From contig NZ_JACTOJ010000017.1 of the NCBI RefSeq assembly GCF_032335695.1, positions 1 to 64,000 on the forward strand: DNA of 64,000 nucleotides, given 5' to 3'. Source of the DNA: JACTOJ01 sp032335695 (GTDB taxonomy: Bacteria > Bacillota > Clostridia > Clostridiales > Clostridiaceae). Made by a program: the position numbers and the translations under genes. Below, one piece after another: positions 42,383 to 52,010 of this stretch (position 1 is its first letter; each line of letters begins with the position of its first letter). Below the pieces are notes generated by a model that saw only the letters and a program-made list of their open reading frames with translations, did no database searches and had not been told where the DNA came from.

Positions 42383-45300
42383 ATGAAGTATAAACAAGTA
42401 TTTATAGGAGCTTTTATTGTGTTTATTATGCTTATAGTCCCACACCAAACAGTTAAAGCTTCAGATGATTATAGAACATATTACTCTGATGGTACTTATG
42501 AATATATGCTAGGATTGAACTTTATTTTATCAAATAATCCTAATGATTCTAGATTGCAGGATAATCCAACTACGTCTGGAATAATAGATAATAATAATTT
42601 AAGAGATGCTTCTACACAATTGCATAATGATGATAGAAGGGGATGGGTATGGGTAAATGATATTTGGATGGACTGGAATAATTGGGATCAATATTTTAAA
42701 AATGGGTATAGCGAGTATGTAAATGGCTATGATCCTACATATGTAGCAAATGTAGTTCCAGGAGTTCAAGATGGAGGTTCAGCTATTTATACTGAAGATG
42801 GCGTTACTTGGAACAGATATAGAAGGGCAGTATTAATGATATATAGAAGGCCGCTGCCGAATGCAAATGTTAAGGATACATATATAGATCAAATAAATGG
42901 TAATAATTATATAAATGGAGATACTGTATGGATAAGGTCAGATTCAACAGTTCATTATAAAAATAGAAATGTTGCTGTACAAAACGCTTCAAATTCGCAA
43001 GGAGCTCAATGGGACCCAAATATAAAACAATCTATTATTCATATTTCATCTACTAATGGAGCTGTAAATTTTCAAAAATTATTTGATGGACCATCTAATA
43101 ATGCTTCAAATTATAATAACACGACAGGATCTGATATGGTTACTGGAATAGGTATAGTAGATAAAAATTCAGTTAATTATTCGGTTAATGGTACTACGCT
43201 AAGTGTTAATAGTATGCTCGTTCAAGAAGACATAAAGCCAGGACGAAACAATATAGACATGACATTATCATCAGTTGGAATTGAAAAATATGGACATTGG
43301 AGTTCGTGGCAGGATTATTTTGCTGTGAACGGACAAGCAGGAAGCTTCAGATGGGTTAAAACAGATGACGATGCGCCTAATGCATATAACTTTACAATAG
43401 CAAATATAACAGATAGCGGATATGACGCTTATATATTTGGAGTAAGTGATAGTAGGTCTGGTGTTAAAACTGTGAATTTTGAAACATGGACTAAAAGTGA
43501 TCAATCGGATAAAAAGACTTATTCTGGCGTAGATAAAGGAAACGGTACATGGATGGTTCATATTGATAAAAGAGACTTCAGCAATTCTATGGGGACATAC
43601 CATACGCATGTTTATCCTGAAGATAATTTATCTAACAGAACTGATAGAGGAGGCAGAGATGATATAAATCTAGTTCCAGGGCCTAGTGGTGAGAATGGCG
43701 GTGAAATAACATTTGTGCCAAATTCAACAGACTGGACCAATGCAGGGAATCCTAATGGCTATCCAGTAAAAGTATCTTGTAGCAAACCATCACTTATAAA
43801 TAATTGGGTTCAGCATTATACAAAAACAATATTGATAGATTCCTGGAATTCATCCTACGATGCTAGTAGCGGATCATATAATAATACTGTGCATCATACT
43901 TTTACATTAACAGATGATGTTTGGGTCCCATTTGGAGTCAAATACACTTTAGGGACAATAAATGTCACAGGCAATAGTTATCCATCAACGATAGATAGTG
44001 GAGGGACTGTATATGTAAAAGAAGGAAAAGCTCAGGTATTAAACGCAAGTTCTAGATATATTGAAAATCAGGAAAATCCGGCAACACCAGCTGTATCTGA
44101 TGTATCTAGTGGAGACAATAATAATGGCAGCAAAACGACGGCTTCTGTTAGTAAATCAAGTAAAATAGACAAGTTTGATGTGCCTCAAAATCCTGTAGGT
44201 ACTTCTGGCCAATATAACATAGACTATACAAAAACAGATATTCAAATAAATAAGCCAGATAAGTGGATTAATAATCCAACGCCATATATTTTAAACATAA
44301 AATCTACAGATAACTTGAGTGGATTTAATGAAAACTCTAAAGTAGATATAAAGGATTCTAGCCACTTTAATAGACAAGAGGTTGTAGATGTATTACCTTA
44401 TTCTCTATTAAGCTATAATAAGAATTTTACGCTAATAGACGGTATGTATAATGTTAACGTAGAATCTGATGATATTGCAGGAAATAATAATAATGATAAT
44501 GCAACTTATTTAATAGATTCAACAGCTCCGCAGGTAGATTTCAATATAGCTCCTGGAATATTTTCTACAGCAGCGGGAGCAGTCGAAAAAACTAGTCAAC
44601 AAGGCAGTGGTAATGGCTTATATGGTAAGCTGACATATTCAGATAATTTATCAGGTTGCGCCAAATTACAGTATTTATGGACGTATGGTGTTACGGAATC
44701 AAGTGAATATAAAGACTTATATAATAGCGATTATACTAAAACAGATAGAAGCAGTGAGAAATTAAACAGTGATATAGAAAAGCCAGTTGGAGATAACCTT
44801 TATCTTCATATAAAGCTGTATGATATGGCAGGAAATCTAACTACAAAAGTTTTTGGACCGTATGAAGATCCAGTAAAAATGCATGATTTCGAAGTTACTG
44901 ACATAAGAGATCCTATTTGGCATAGTGTTTTTTGGAAGAGTGATGATTTTACTCAACCTACAGGAATAAAATTTGGAGCTAATAAACTTCCTATTGACGA
45001 AGATAGCCATCCAACAATAAAAAATACAGCACCTAAATTGGGATATGCATTTTTCTTTGATTTAACGACGAATTATCTATATAGAGACAATGATAGGATA
45101 GAGATAACTCCTCATTTCTATTATTGGGATGGTAAAAATCGTATGCCGGTAGATGTTTATTATATTAAGAGTGGTAAATTTTATGGACTGAATGATCCTT
45201 TTAATATTACATTAAAAACGAAGCTTGGAGATGTATTGATAGCTAACAACTTTAATAAACTTACACTTACGAAAGGTGTTAGGATAGATCAGGGGCAAGA

Positions 45301-45640
45301 TTGGTCGAGTTGGAAAAACGATATTCAATATTCTAATGGTAAAACTCAATGGTGGTACGGAGAATATTTCATTCCGGATAGCGCTATATTTGTTAAGCAT
45401 GGCGCTGAATTAAAACCAGAAAACTATCTAAAAGGTGATCATCTGATAGTAAACTTTGATATTATAGCTTATAAAAATGGTATTGAAACATTAAGCCAAG
45501 ATCAAATTTCAACTTATACAGAGCAATTATGGAAATCTGAAGGATCTCCTAAAAATTTAGTGTATGAACCTGGAGATGTTATGGTATATAAAACTAAATA
45601 TAATGTTCTTAGCAACTTTAGGGCAAATGTAATTCAATAA
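42383..45640 (+). CDS. Large secreted surface protein, 1085 aa
   Basis: Signal peptide MKYKQVFIGAFIVFIMLIVP to about residue 27, then a Trp/Tyr/Asn-rich exported chain. Bacterial Ig-like segments are suggested by repeated motifs such as DSTAPQVDFN, DNLSG and YDMAGN, typical of three-strand domains in clostridial adhesins. No LPXTG or S-layer repeat is visible at the C-terminus, so attachment is unclear. ATG 42383 follows AGGAGG. Probably an adhesin or pilus-associated protein. Confidence 0.7.
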   Translation: MKYKQVFIGAFIVFIMLIVPHQTVKASDDYRTYYSDGTYEYMLGLNFILSNNPNDSRLQDNPTTSGIIDNNNLRDASTQLHNDDRRGWVWVNDIWMDWNNWDQYFKNGYSEYVNGYDPTYVANVVPGVQDGGSAIYTEDGVTWNRYRRAVLMIYRRPLPNANVKDTYIDQINGNNYINGDTVWIRSDSTVHYKNRNVAVQNASNSQGAQWDPNIKQSIIHISSTNGAVNFQKLFDGPSNNASNYNNTTGSDMVTGIGIVDKNSVNYSVNGTTLSVNSMLVQEDIKPGRNNIDMTLSSVGIEKYGHWSSWQDYFAVNGQAGSFRWVKTDDDAPNAYNFTIANITDSGYDAYIFGVSDSRSGVKTVNFETWTKSDQSDKKTYSGVDKGNGTWMVHIDKRDFSNSMGTYHTHVYPEDNLSNRTDRGGRDDINLVPGPSGENGGEITFVPNSTDWTNAGNPNGYPVKVSCSKPSLINNWVQHYTKTILIDSWNSSYDASSGSYNNTVHHTFTLTDDVWVPFGVKYTLGTINVTGNSYPSTIDSGGTVYVKEGKAQVLNASSRYIENQENPATPAVSDVSSGDNNNGSKTTASVSKSSKIDKFDVPQNPVGTSGQYNIDYTKTDIQINKPDKWINNPTPYILNIKSTDNLSGFNENSKVDIKDSSHFNRQEVVDVLPYSLLSYNKNFTLIDGMYNVNVESDDIAGNNNNDNATYLIDSTAPQVDFNIAPGIFSTAAGAVEKTSQQGSGNGLYGKLTYSDNLSGCAKLQYLWTYGVTESSEYKDLYNSDYTKTDRSSEKLNSDIEKPVGDNLYLHIKLYDMAGNLTTKVFGPYEDPVKMHDFEVTDIRDPIWHSVFWKSDDFTQPTGIKFGANKLPIDEDSHPTIKNTAPKLGYAFFFDLTTNYLYRDNDRIEITPHFYYWDGKNRMPVDVYYIKSGKFYGLNDPFNITLKTKLGDVLIANNFNKLTLTKGVRIDQGQDWSSWKNDIQYSNGKTQWWYGEYFIPDSAIFVKHGAELKPENYLKGDHLIVNFDIIAYKNGIETLSQDQISTYTEQLWKSEGSPKNLVYEPGDVMVYKTKYNVLSNFRANVIQ

Positions 45641-45644
45641 ATTT

Positions 45645-45679
45645 AAGCTCCCACAAAAATTAAGTGGGGGCTTTATTAA
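45645..45679 (+). terminator. Intrinsic terminator
   Basis: AAGCTCCCAC (45645-45654) and GTGGGGGCTT (45664-45673), then TTATTAAG; G-T wobble allowed. Separates the adhesin from the c-di-GMP genes. Confidence 0.75.
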
Positions 45680-45697
45680 GTTTAGCGGGGGATTGAA

Positions 45698-46747
45698 ATG
45701 GTAATTATATTATTAATAATTATATTATTTGTTAGTGTAATAATTTATGTGGATCGTAAAAATAAATATCAAAAAAATGTTAATAGCATGTTGAAGGAAA
45801 TAATAAATATTAGTCTTAAGAAAAATGAGGAATATGATATTACAAATAGCTATTATTCAATTATAAAAATATTAAAGAAATACTATAATATTGACTTCTG
45901 TACGATATTTAATAAAAAGATAGAAGCTGCAGATAACTATGAATATGAAATCGTCAGCACAAATGTCAGCGGATTATTCACGGAAGATATTCAGGAATAT
46001 GTTAATAAGAAAATACCTGGTATGGCTGAAGAAGCAGAAATTATGGAATCAAATAATACTCTGTCATATGTTTCTGCTGAAAGGCGAGGAGTAAAGTTTA
46101 GTTATCTGATTCCATTAAACCAGAATAATGGTGCAATATACATAGAAAATATAAATAAATTTAAATATGACAAGGAAATTTTTCTTGTGGTTGCAGAAAT
46201 AATAAGTTTAGTTATAGAAAACTTTAACTATACTAACCAGATATCTGAACTGGCCATGAAAGACACTTTGACCAAGGTATACAATAGAAATTATATGCAA
46301 AAGCATCTTACAGAAAAAATTAATGGAAATAGGAAATTTTCTTTAGTACTTGGGGATATAGATTATTTTAAAAAAATAAATGATACTTATGGCCATACTG
46401 CAGGAGATATAGTTTTAAAGACTATTAGCAAGTTAATCCAGGATAAACTAGGAGAGCAAGACAGAATTTATCGATATGGCGGCGAGGAATTTCTAATATA
46501 TTTTGATAATAACACAGAAAAGAAATCATTAAGTGTTATGGAGCTAATAAGAAAAGAAATTGAGACGACTTCAATATTATGTGAAGCAGAACTTATAAAT
46601 GTGACAATGAGCTTTGGAATATATCAATTTGATAAAGAAAATTCAATAGGGAAAGCAATAGAAAAGGCCGATAAGGCCTTATATTTTTCTAAGGATAATG
46701 GTAGAAATCAAATAACGCTCTACTCTGATATAAATAGGAGGGGATAG
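45698..46747 (+). CDS. Membrane-anchored diguanylate cyclase (GAF-like + GGDEF)
   Basis: 349 residues: N-terminal helix (IILLIIILFVSVIIYV), a GAF-like sensor region (about 40-170), then a GGDEF domain with GDIDYFKKINDTYGHTAGD and the active-site YRYGGEEFLIYFD. The product-inhibition I-site (RxxD before GGEEF) is not present: GEQD stands there. It would make c-di-GMP. With the HD-GYP gene it forms a local synthesis/breakdown pair. Confidence 0.88.
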   Translation: MVIILLIIILFVSVIIYVDRKNKYQKNVNSMLKEIINISLKKNEEYDITNSYYSIIKILKKYYNIDFCTIFNKKIEAADNYEYEIVSTNVSGLFTEDIQEYVNKKIPGMAEEAEIMESNNTLSYVSAERRGVKFSYLIPLNQNNGAIYIENINKFKYDKEIFLVVAEIISLVIENFNYTNQISELAMKDTLTKVYNRNYMQKHLTEKINGNRKFSLVLGDIDYFKKINDTYGHTAGDIVLKTISKLIQDKLGEQDRIYRYGGEEFLIYFDNNTEKKSLSVMELIRKEIETTSILCEAELINVTMSFGIYQFDKENSIGKAIEKADKALYFSKDNGRNQITLYSDINRRG

Positions 46748-46750
46748 GGA

Positions 46751-46852
46751 TTGAAAGAAAGTAGTTTTATTATATTTGCGATTATTGGATTTTTATCAGT
46801 CTTTGCTGCTATATACATATCATTTAAATCAGGAATAATTGTAATGATATAA
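46751..46852 (+). CDS. Single-helix membrane peptide, 33 aa (TTG start)
   Basis: MKESSFIIFAIIGFLSVFAA and a short end form one helix. It lies between the cyclase and the phosphodiesterase, 3 nt after the cyclase stop, behind GGAGGGG. A membrane mini-protein that might tie the two enzymes together; uncertain. Confidence 0.4.
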   Translation: MKESSFIIFAIIGFLSVFAAIYISFKSGIIVMI

Positions 46853-46871
46853 CGGAAGTTAAGGTGATAAT

Positions 46872-47390
46872 ATGGATTTGATGGAACATATGTGGAATGT
46901 TAGAAGTATAAGCAAGTCTATAGCTAAATCTATTCATTTAGATGCAAAAGCTATCAAAGAAATAGAAACAGCAGCATACTTACATGATGTTGGAAAGTTT
47001 ATAATTCCTAATTATATTCTTTATAAAGATCATAAGCTCAATGAACAAGAATTTAGCATAATGAAGCAACATTCTATTATTGGAGCAAATGTACTATCTG
47101 AAAAAAAGTTTTCAGATGGTGTGATAAAAGCAGTAAAGCATCATCACGAGAGATATGATGGCTTAGGTTATCCAGATGGACTGAAAGGAAATGAAATACC
47201 TTTTAATGCGCGTATAATCGCCGTAGCGGATGCTTTTGATGCAATGGTAAGCAACAGGTGCTATAAATCAAATATAAGCGTAGAAATGGCCATAAAAGAG
47301 ATATTAATAAATTCGGGAACACAGTTTGATCCATACATTGCACAGATATTCTCAAATATATTAAAAAATAAAAAATCTAGTTTGACATAA
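46872..47390 (+). CDS. HD-GYP c-di-GMP phosphodiesterase domain protein
   Basis: 172 residues, essentially a bare HD-GYP domain: early His (MEHMWNV), AYLHDVGKFIIPNYILYKD, KQHSIIGA, HHHERYDGLGYPDGLKGNEI and ADAFDAMVSNRCYK. All metal-ligand motifs of the family are present, so it is probably active. It has no sensor domain. ATG 46872 follows AAGGTGATA. Confidence 0.88.
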   Translation: MDLMEHMWNVRSISKSIAKSIHLDAKAIKEIETAAYLHDVGKFIIPNYILYKDHKLNEQEFSIMKQHSIIGANVLSEKKFSDGVIKAVKHHHERYDGLGYPDGLKGNEIPFNARIIAVADAFDAMVSNRCYKSNISVEMAIKEILINSGTQFDPYIAQIFSNILKNKKSSLT

Positions 47391-47420
47391 TATAACGAAT
47401 AAATAATTCCTTAAATATTG

Positions 47421-47449
47421 TTGACAATGGAATATAAGCAATATAAAAT
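47421..47449 (+). promoter_or_regulatory. Sigma-A promoter of the partition operon
   Basis: TTGACA (47421-47426), 17 nt, TAAAAT (47444-47449). The leader that follows holds three GCATAAA repeats (47458, 47487, 47496), which may be a centromere or operator for the partition proteins. Confidence 0.65.
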
Positions 47450-47563
47450 ATAAATAAGCATAAAAACATATAAAAAATATTAAAATGCATAAAAAGCATA
47501 AATACGAGCAAAAGCAATAAAAAATGACAAAAACAATATTTGCAAGAGGAAAGGAGTTGGATT

Positions 47564-47758
47564 ATGACAGACTCAAATTTAATTAAGACAACAGAACTAT
47601 GTGAATGGTTGCAGATTACTCCATCTACAGCATTGAGATGGAGAAATGAAGGCATGCCGTTTATTGGTAAGGGAAAGGTATTAAGATACAATAAAAAAGA
47701 TGTAAAGGAATGGTTGGACAAGCAAAATAAAAAAGAAAATAAGGAGGATGAGTTGTAA
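47564..47758 (+). CDS. MerR/excisionase-type HTH protein of the partition operon
   Basis: 64 residues: IKTTELCEWLQITPSTALRW is a winged-helix recognition element as in Xis/MerR N-termini; the C-terminus is basic. ATG 47564 follows GAAAGGAG; its last bases touch the parM-like ATG (47758). It may bind the GCATAAA repeats upstream and regulate the operon. Confidence 0.65.
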   Translation: MTDSNLIKTTELCEWLQITPSTALRWRNEGMPFIGKGKVLRYNKKDVKEWLDKQNKKENKEDEL

Positions 47759-48903
47759 TGCAAGTTACTAAAAAAATAGGCGCTGATGCGGGAAATGATT
47801 CATTAAAACTTTATTTAGAAGAAGAAAATTATGAAGGTAAAAAAGAACTTGAGGTAATGAATGTTATCGCCCCAGGATATAAAAGAAGAACATTGGGAAC
47901 AGAAAAGGGGCATTTATCAAACTTGTTAGATGTGACAATACAAAGTGAAGGCAAGGAACTTGGAAGATACTTTGTAGGTGGGTTGGCATTTAAAGAAAAT
48001 AGAGAAGACCTTATAGAAAAAAGTAAAAAAGATAAGAAAGCTAAGAGTTTAGATACTATAATTTTAATAATGACAGGGTGCGCATATGCTTTATATGATC
48101 CTAACAATCTAGAAAAAACAGAAAATGTGGCACTAGGGACATTACTGCCAACTGAAGAATATTTTTATGAAGACGAAGATCTTGTAGAAATATTTGAAAA
48201 GAACTTTAAAGGAAAATCATATGAGGTTACATTTAATTCGCCTGCTTTTAATGGTGCAAAAATTACTATCAATATAGTTGATGACGAGATTACACCTGAA
48301 AGTGCAGCAGGTCACTTAGCTGTAGTTTATAATGCTGAAGGTGGATTTAATGAAGGAATGGAGAAGTTTAAGGATGAGACTATAATTGGCATATTTATAG
48401 GTAGTATAACAACTGAAATATCGGTATTCCAAAATGGAGAATTTTTAGACAAAGGATTCAAAGGAATTCCATTAGGAACATCAGATCCTTTGGATAAAAT
48501 TTTATATGATTTAGGACTTTTAGATATAATGTCTAGGCATCAATTAGATTTTACTATTAGAAATAATAAAAAGTTGATCGCTAATATAAATGGTAAGACT
48601 GAAGATATGACGGAAAAACTTAAAATCAGCAAAGAAAGAAGATTTAATGAGTTTGTAAAGACTCTAGTAAATAGAATTAATAATAGACTGGCACCAAGTG
48701 GAATAAACATAGAGCTTGCCAATAGGATTAATATGGGCGGTGGAGGATCAATAACATGTTTTGATAGCTTTAAAAAAGAATTCAATGCTGGCAATACAGA
48801 ACTAGTGAAAAATGCTAGATTTGCTAATGCACTAGGGGCATTATATAGCATAGTATCAAAGCAAAATGATAAGGAAGCTGCTGCGGACGAAGTTCTGGGA
48901 TAA
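47758..48903 (+). CDS. parM: ParM-like plasmid-segregation actin
   Basis: 381 residues of the actin/ParM ATPase fold: phosphate-1 loop IGADAGNDSLKLYL at the N-terminus, phosphate-2 IGIFIGSITTEISVFQNGE (about 208-226) and the adenosine motif NRINMGGGGSITCF (about 324). Such ALP proteins form filaments that push plasmid copies apart. Followed by a ParR-like gene and preceded by repeats, as in type II partition loci. Start 47758 overlaps the HTH gene. Confidence 0.85.
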   Translation: MQVTKKIGADAGNDSLKLYLEEENYEGKKELEVMNVIAPGYKRRTLGTEKGHLSNLLDVTIQSEGKELGRYFVGGLAFKENREDLIEKSKKDKKAKSLDTIILIMTGCAYALYDPNNLEKTENVALGTLLPTEEYFYEDEDLVEIFEKNFKGKSYEVTFNSPAFNGAKITINIVDDEITPESAAGHLAVVYNAEGGFNEGMEKFKDETIIGIFIGSITTEISVFQNGEFLDKGFKGIPLGTSDPLDKILYDLGLLDIMSRHQLDFTIRNNKKLIANINGKTEDMTEKLKISKERRFNEFVKTLVNRINNRLAPSGINIELANRINMGGGGSITCFDSFKKEFNAGNTELVKNARFANALGALYSIVSKQNDKEAAADEVLG

Positions 48904-48925
48904 ATTAAGTTAGGAGTAGGTATGA

Positions 48926-49369
48926 ATGAATGAAGGTGAGAAGCAAAAGAAAAAAAAATATCAGCGAGGCGAGGTAGTATCCTTCAGATTATCAAAAAAA
49001 CTCTCCTATAGTGATGAAATAATAGACTTTATAAATGATGCTAATGAAAAAGACCAGCTAAATATTGAGCTTGTAAATGCTATAGAAGTATATATAAAGT
49101 ATAAAAAGTTTGATTTAGATATTTTGATAGGTGGAAAAAAGATAGAGAAAAAAGAAAAGCTTAATGAAATTGATGAATTTGAAATCTCAGATAAGCATAC
49201 TTCAAATGATAAAATAGAAAATAAGAAAGAAATTGATAATAGTGAAGAAGAGATATATAAAGACTTCGTTTCTGATCCTGCATTTGAGATATTTGATAAT
49301 GAAAGCAAAATAGATAGCAACGAAAACGCTTTATCAAGTGCATTTAAGCCATTTAGAAGGAAAAGATAG
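48926..49369 (+). CDS. ParR-like adaptor protein
   Basis: 147 residues. The N-terminal third, GEVVSFRLSKKLSYSDEIID and ELVNAIEVYIKYKK, looks like a ribbon-helix-helix DNA-binding domain. The rest is acidic and disordered and ends in FKPFRRKR, which could touch the ParM filament as ParR C-termini do. The ATG at 48926 follows AGGAG. Confidence 0.65.
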   Translation: MNEGEKQKKKKYQRGEVVSFRLSKKLSYSDEIIDFINDANEKDQLNIELVNAIEVYIKYKKFDLDILIGGKKIEKKEKLNEIDEFEISDKHTSNDKIENKKEIDNSEEEIYKDFVSDPAFEIFDNESKIDSNENALSSAFKPFRRKR

Positions 49370-50207
49370 AAAAAATAATTCGACACAAAACGACAATTAA
49401 AAGTGTAATACAGTTTTAAACAAGAAAAATCAAAGAACTTAGGGCAAAAAACAATAAAAGTGTAATACATTTTATTAATATGGAACAAAAACTGTATTAC
49501 AGAATAGTTATATAATTAACAAAAGTGTAATACACAACAAAAGCATAAAAATCAAGGTATAAGCAACTTAAAATAGTTAAATTGTAATACAATTTTAAAA
49601 TCAATGTCCAAAGTGTAATACAATTTCACTTAAAATATGATTATAACCCAGATATTGCACTAAAAAAAATGTATTACAATTTTTAAAAAAGGAAAAATAA
49701 AGAAATCTTCGACAAGTGCCTCAAAAGCTTGATATTGCACATTTTAAAAGAATTCTGTACAATATAAATATGCATTATATGAAATATAAATGCACAATGA
49801 GCTTAAATAAAATAAAAAGCTGCAGTATTGGCATACTACAGCAGACGAATTAAAAAATCGTATTAAATTATTCATCTGGTTAAGTTGGCAGCTTAACTAG
49901 ATACACTCTAAAAAACTGGCAATTTTTTAGAGTAAGCTAAATGCTAATAAACTAGCATTAGCAAAATTAAATAACAGAATCTTGGCGTTTAATCCAAAAA
50001 AAACTTGGTGTTAAAGGCTTGGTTTTCTATTATCTAAAATAAGTTGAAACTCAAAAATTATTTACCTATGCAAATAAAAAAGTGAGCACATTTTTATTAT
50101 ATCCATTTTTGCGAAAAAAATAAAGGGTATAAACAAAAAAATGTAATACACTTTTTCCTAAAATATAAATACATTCGACATCAGCTATCGGAAAAAGGGG
50201 GAAACTA
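49370..50207. other. Repeat-rich candidate replication origin
   Basis: No gene. The core TGTAATAC recurs in direct orientation at about 49404, 49461, 49526, 49583, 49614 and 50142, and inverted (GTATTACA) near 49494 and 49671, often within AAAGTGTAATACAATTTT. Several hairpins lie at about 49815-49975, including ACTCTAAAAAA/TTTTTTAGAGT. Together with the following Rep gene this fits iterons of an origin, or ParR sites. Confidence 0.6.
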
Positions 50208-52010
50208 ATGAAACTTATAGATGCATTTTGGACGTTAAAAGGTGAGAAATACCATTATGGAATAGTAGAAGTTATAGAAGGAGAAGATCTTTCCCAAAGT
50301 AGAGTTACGAAAAAGTATGAGACACACATTGAAAGAGCTCTTGAATATACAATGAAAAATAAGATTCTTAGCCATATGAGTATTCAGACATACAGCAGCT
50401 TTCTTAAAGAAAGACCAGGAAGAGAAGATTGGGAAAAAAAATATTATCCATTTGTTTTAGAATTTGAAGGCGATGGCAAGGAATATTTTGATGCGATCTA
50501 TGAGGCAACTGTGTATGTTCAGTTTTTAATAACGGATTTAAATATACATAGAGATGATATACTGATAATGATAAATAATTCAAGATCCATTTATGTTAGT
50601 GTTAATCCTAAAGCATTTAATGCTAGGCCAGATAAGGATTTAAACTTAATATATGCGGAAATATATAGAAAAATAAAGGCAGCTATTGGCTTAATTCATG
50701 TTGATGAGTCTATAGTTACTTCTACATATAAACTTATGAAAACTCCAAATTGTTATTATAAAGGAGGATATTTTGTACCAATTGAAATAACTGAATTGAT
50801 GAACCTCATGATCGGAGCTACTACAAAAGATGAATTAACGAATACCAGGAGGCCTTTAGATAAAGAAGTGCCTTCACAGTTAGCACTAAATTTTATAAAG
50901 TTGTATTCTGCAGCAGTAAAAAAAGTAAAAAGTAAAGGATACGTGGAAGAAGGTCCATTAGAAGCTAAACCATGCGGTACATGTATTAAATATTTAATGC
51001 AACATATGATTGAAAAAGGCCATAGAAACTATGGTTTAATTAGCGTTGGTATATATTTAAAAAGCATAGGATATACAAAAGATGAAGTTTATGAAAATTT
51101 AGTACAATTGGCAAGCTCTTGGAATCATGATGAAAGTCAGAGAAATATACGTTCTAAAGTAAATACGCTATTCAGGAAAAATTACAATTTTTCTTGTAGC
51201 TACGCGCAGGCTGTTTATCAGGATTTGGGCATAGAAACTATGTGCCAAGCATGTCCGAGAAATATAATAAACAGGCAAATGGTAAAGGTAGATGCAGTCC
51301 AAATTGATGCAAATATAATTAATGAATTATGGTCTAATAAAGCGAGTACAAGGCATTATTTATTATATCTGCAGATATTAGATAAAGACTTATTAAATAT
51401 TATATTTAAACCTGAAGACTATGAGATTAAAGAAAGAACTTTAAAGGAGCTTTGCAAATTATGTTCACTAAAAATAAAAAATCATGGGGACAAAATTGAA
51501 ATTAAATATACTGCTTCTAAAAAGCGTTATATTCTTCCTAGAGCCTTTATAAAGACTTCAAGTGTTGAATTAGGAGAATATATAAAGCATTATTTAAAAC
51601 TCTTCGTAAAAGGCTATAAAGCTGTGGCAAAATTTATGTTTATAAGGCTTTCTATGGAGAATATTATGAAATTATTAGATTATACAGATATATCTAGTGT
51701 ATACAAGCTAATAAATAAATTGAAAACATTAGGGCTTATAAAAGAAAAAAATACCTGTGATTATTGCCTATTCTATGAGAGCTATAAAATTATTGAACTT
51801 GATGCAACCAAAGCGCATGAACAAGATGATCAAGTAGCATCCGAAATATTAAATGAAGTTTATAAGGCTGTTGCTGGAGAGCAATTAAGTATAAATTTTG
51901 AAAATAACAAGATAATATTTAATTCCAATAGTATTAGAGATAAATATTTCAGCCGGAAAAAATTACGAGGCTCTCCAGGATCTGCTGGAGGTTCATCAGG
52001 GAGCAGCTGA
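50208..52010 (+). CDS. AEP-primase-like replication protein (Rep)
   Basis: 600 residues. The N-terminal half follows the archaeo-eukaryotic primase layout: PFVLEFEGDG at the place of the metal-binding DxD, then NNSRSIYVSVNPKAF, corresponding to the SGxxGxH loop, and STYKLMKTPNCYYKGGYFVP, like the R-x-P-N-S strand. The loop His is Tyr, so activity may be altered. CGTC, CSYA and CQAC (about 258-362) could ligate zinc or Fe-S. The C-terminal third has winged-helix features. It follows the repeat region, behind AAAAAGGGGG, so it is the likely initiator. Confidence 0.6.
   Translation: MKLIDAFWTLKGEKYHYGIVEVIEGEDLSQSRVTKKYETHIERALEYTMKNKILSHMSIQTYSSFLKERPGREDWEKKYYPFVLEFEGDGKEYFDAIYEATVYVQFLITDLNIHRDDILIMINNSRSIYVSVNPKAFNARPDKDLNLIYAEIYRKIKAAIGLIHVDESIVTSTYKLMKTPNCYYKGGYFVPIEITELMNLMIGATTKDELTNTRRPLDKEVPSQLALNFIKLYSAAVKKVKSKGYVEEGPLEAKPCGTCIKYLMQHMIEKGHRNYGLISVGIYLKSIGYTKDEVYENLVQLASSWNHDESQRNIRSKVNTLFRKNYNFSCSYAQAVYQDLGIETMCQACPRNIINRQMVKVDAVQIDANIINELWSNKASTRHYLLYLQILDKDLLNIIFKPEDYEIKERTLKELCKLCSLKIKNHGDKIEIKYTASKKRYILPRAFIKTSSVELGEYIKHYLKLFVKGYKAVAKFMFIRLSMENIMKLLDYTDISSVYKLINKLKTLGLIKEKNTCDYCLFYESYKIIELDATKAHEQDDQVASEILNEVYKAVAGEQLSINFENNKIIFNSNSIRDKYFSRKKLRGSPGSAGGSSGSS

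Noticed and set aside
42383..45640. Large secreted protein as a toxin
   Set aside because: No zinc-protease, ADP-ribosyltransferase, glucosyltransferase or pore-forming motif is visible; Ig-like motifs point to a surface structural protein.
49006..49488. 160-codon open frame on the minus strand opposite the ParR-like gene
   Set aside because: It mirrors the codon pattern of the ParR-like gene, lacks a ribosome site, gives a Phe/Ser/Leu-rich product typical of shadows, and runs into the repeat region.
49399..49680. Repeats considered as a CRISPR array
   Set aside because: Repeat cores are only 8-18 bp, occur in both directions with uneven spacing, and no cas genes are present.
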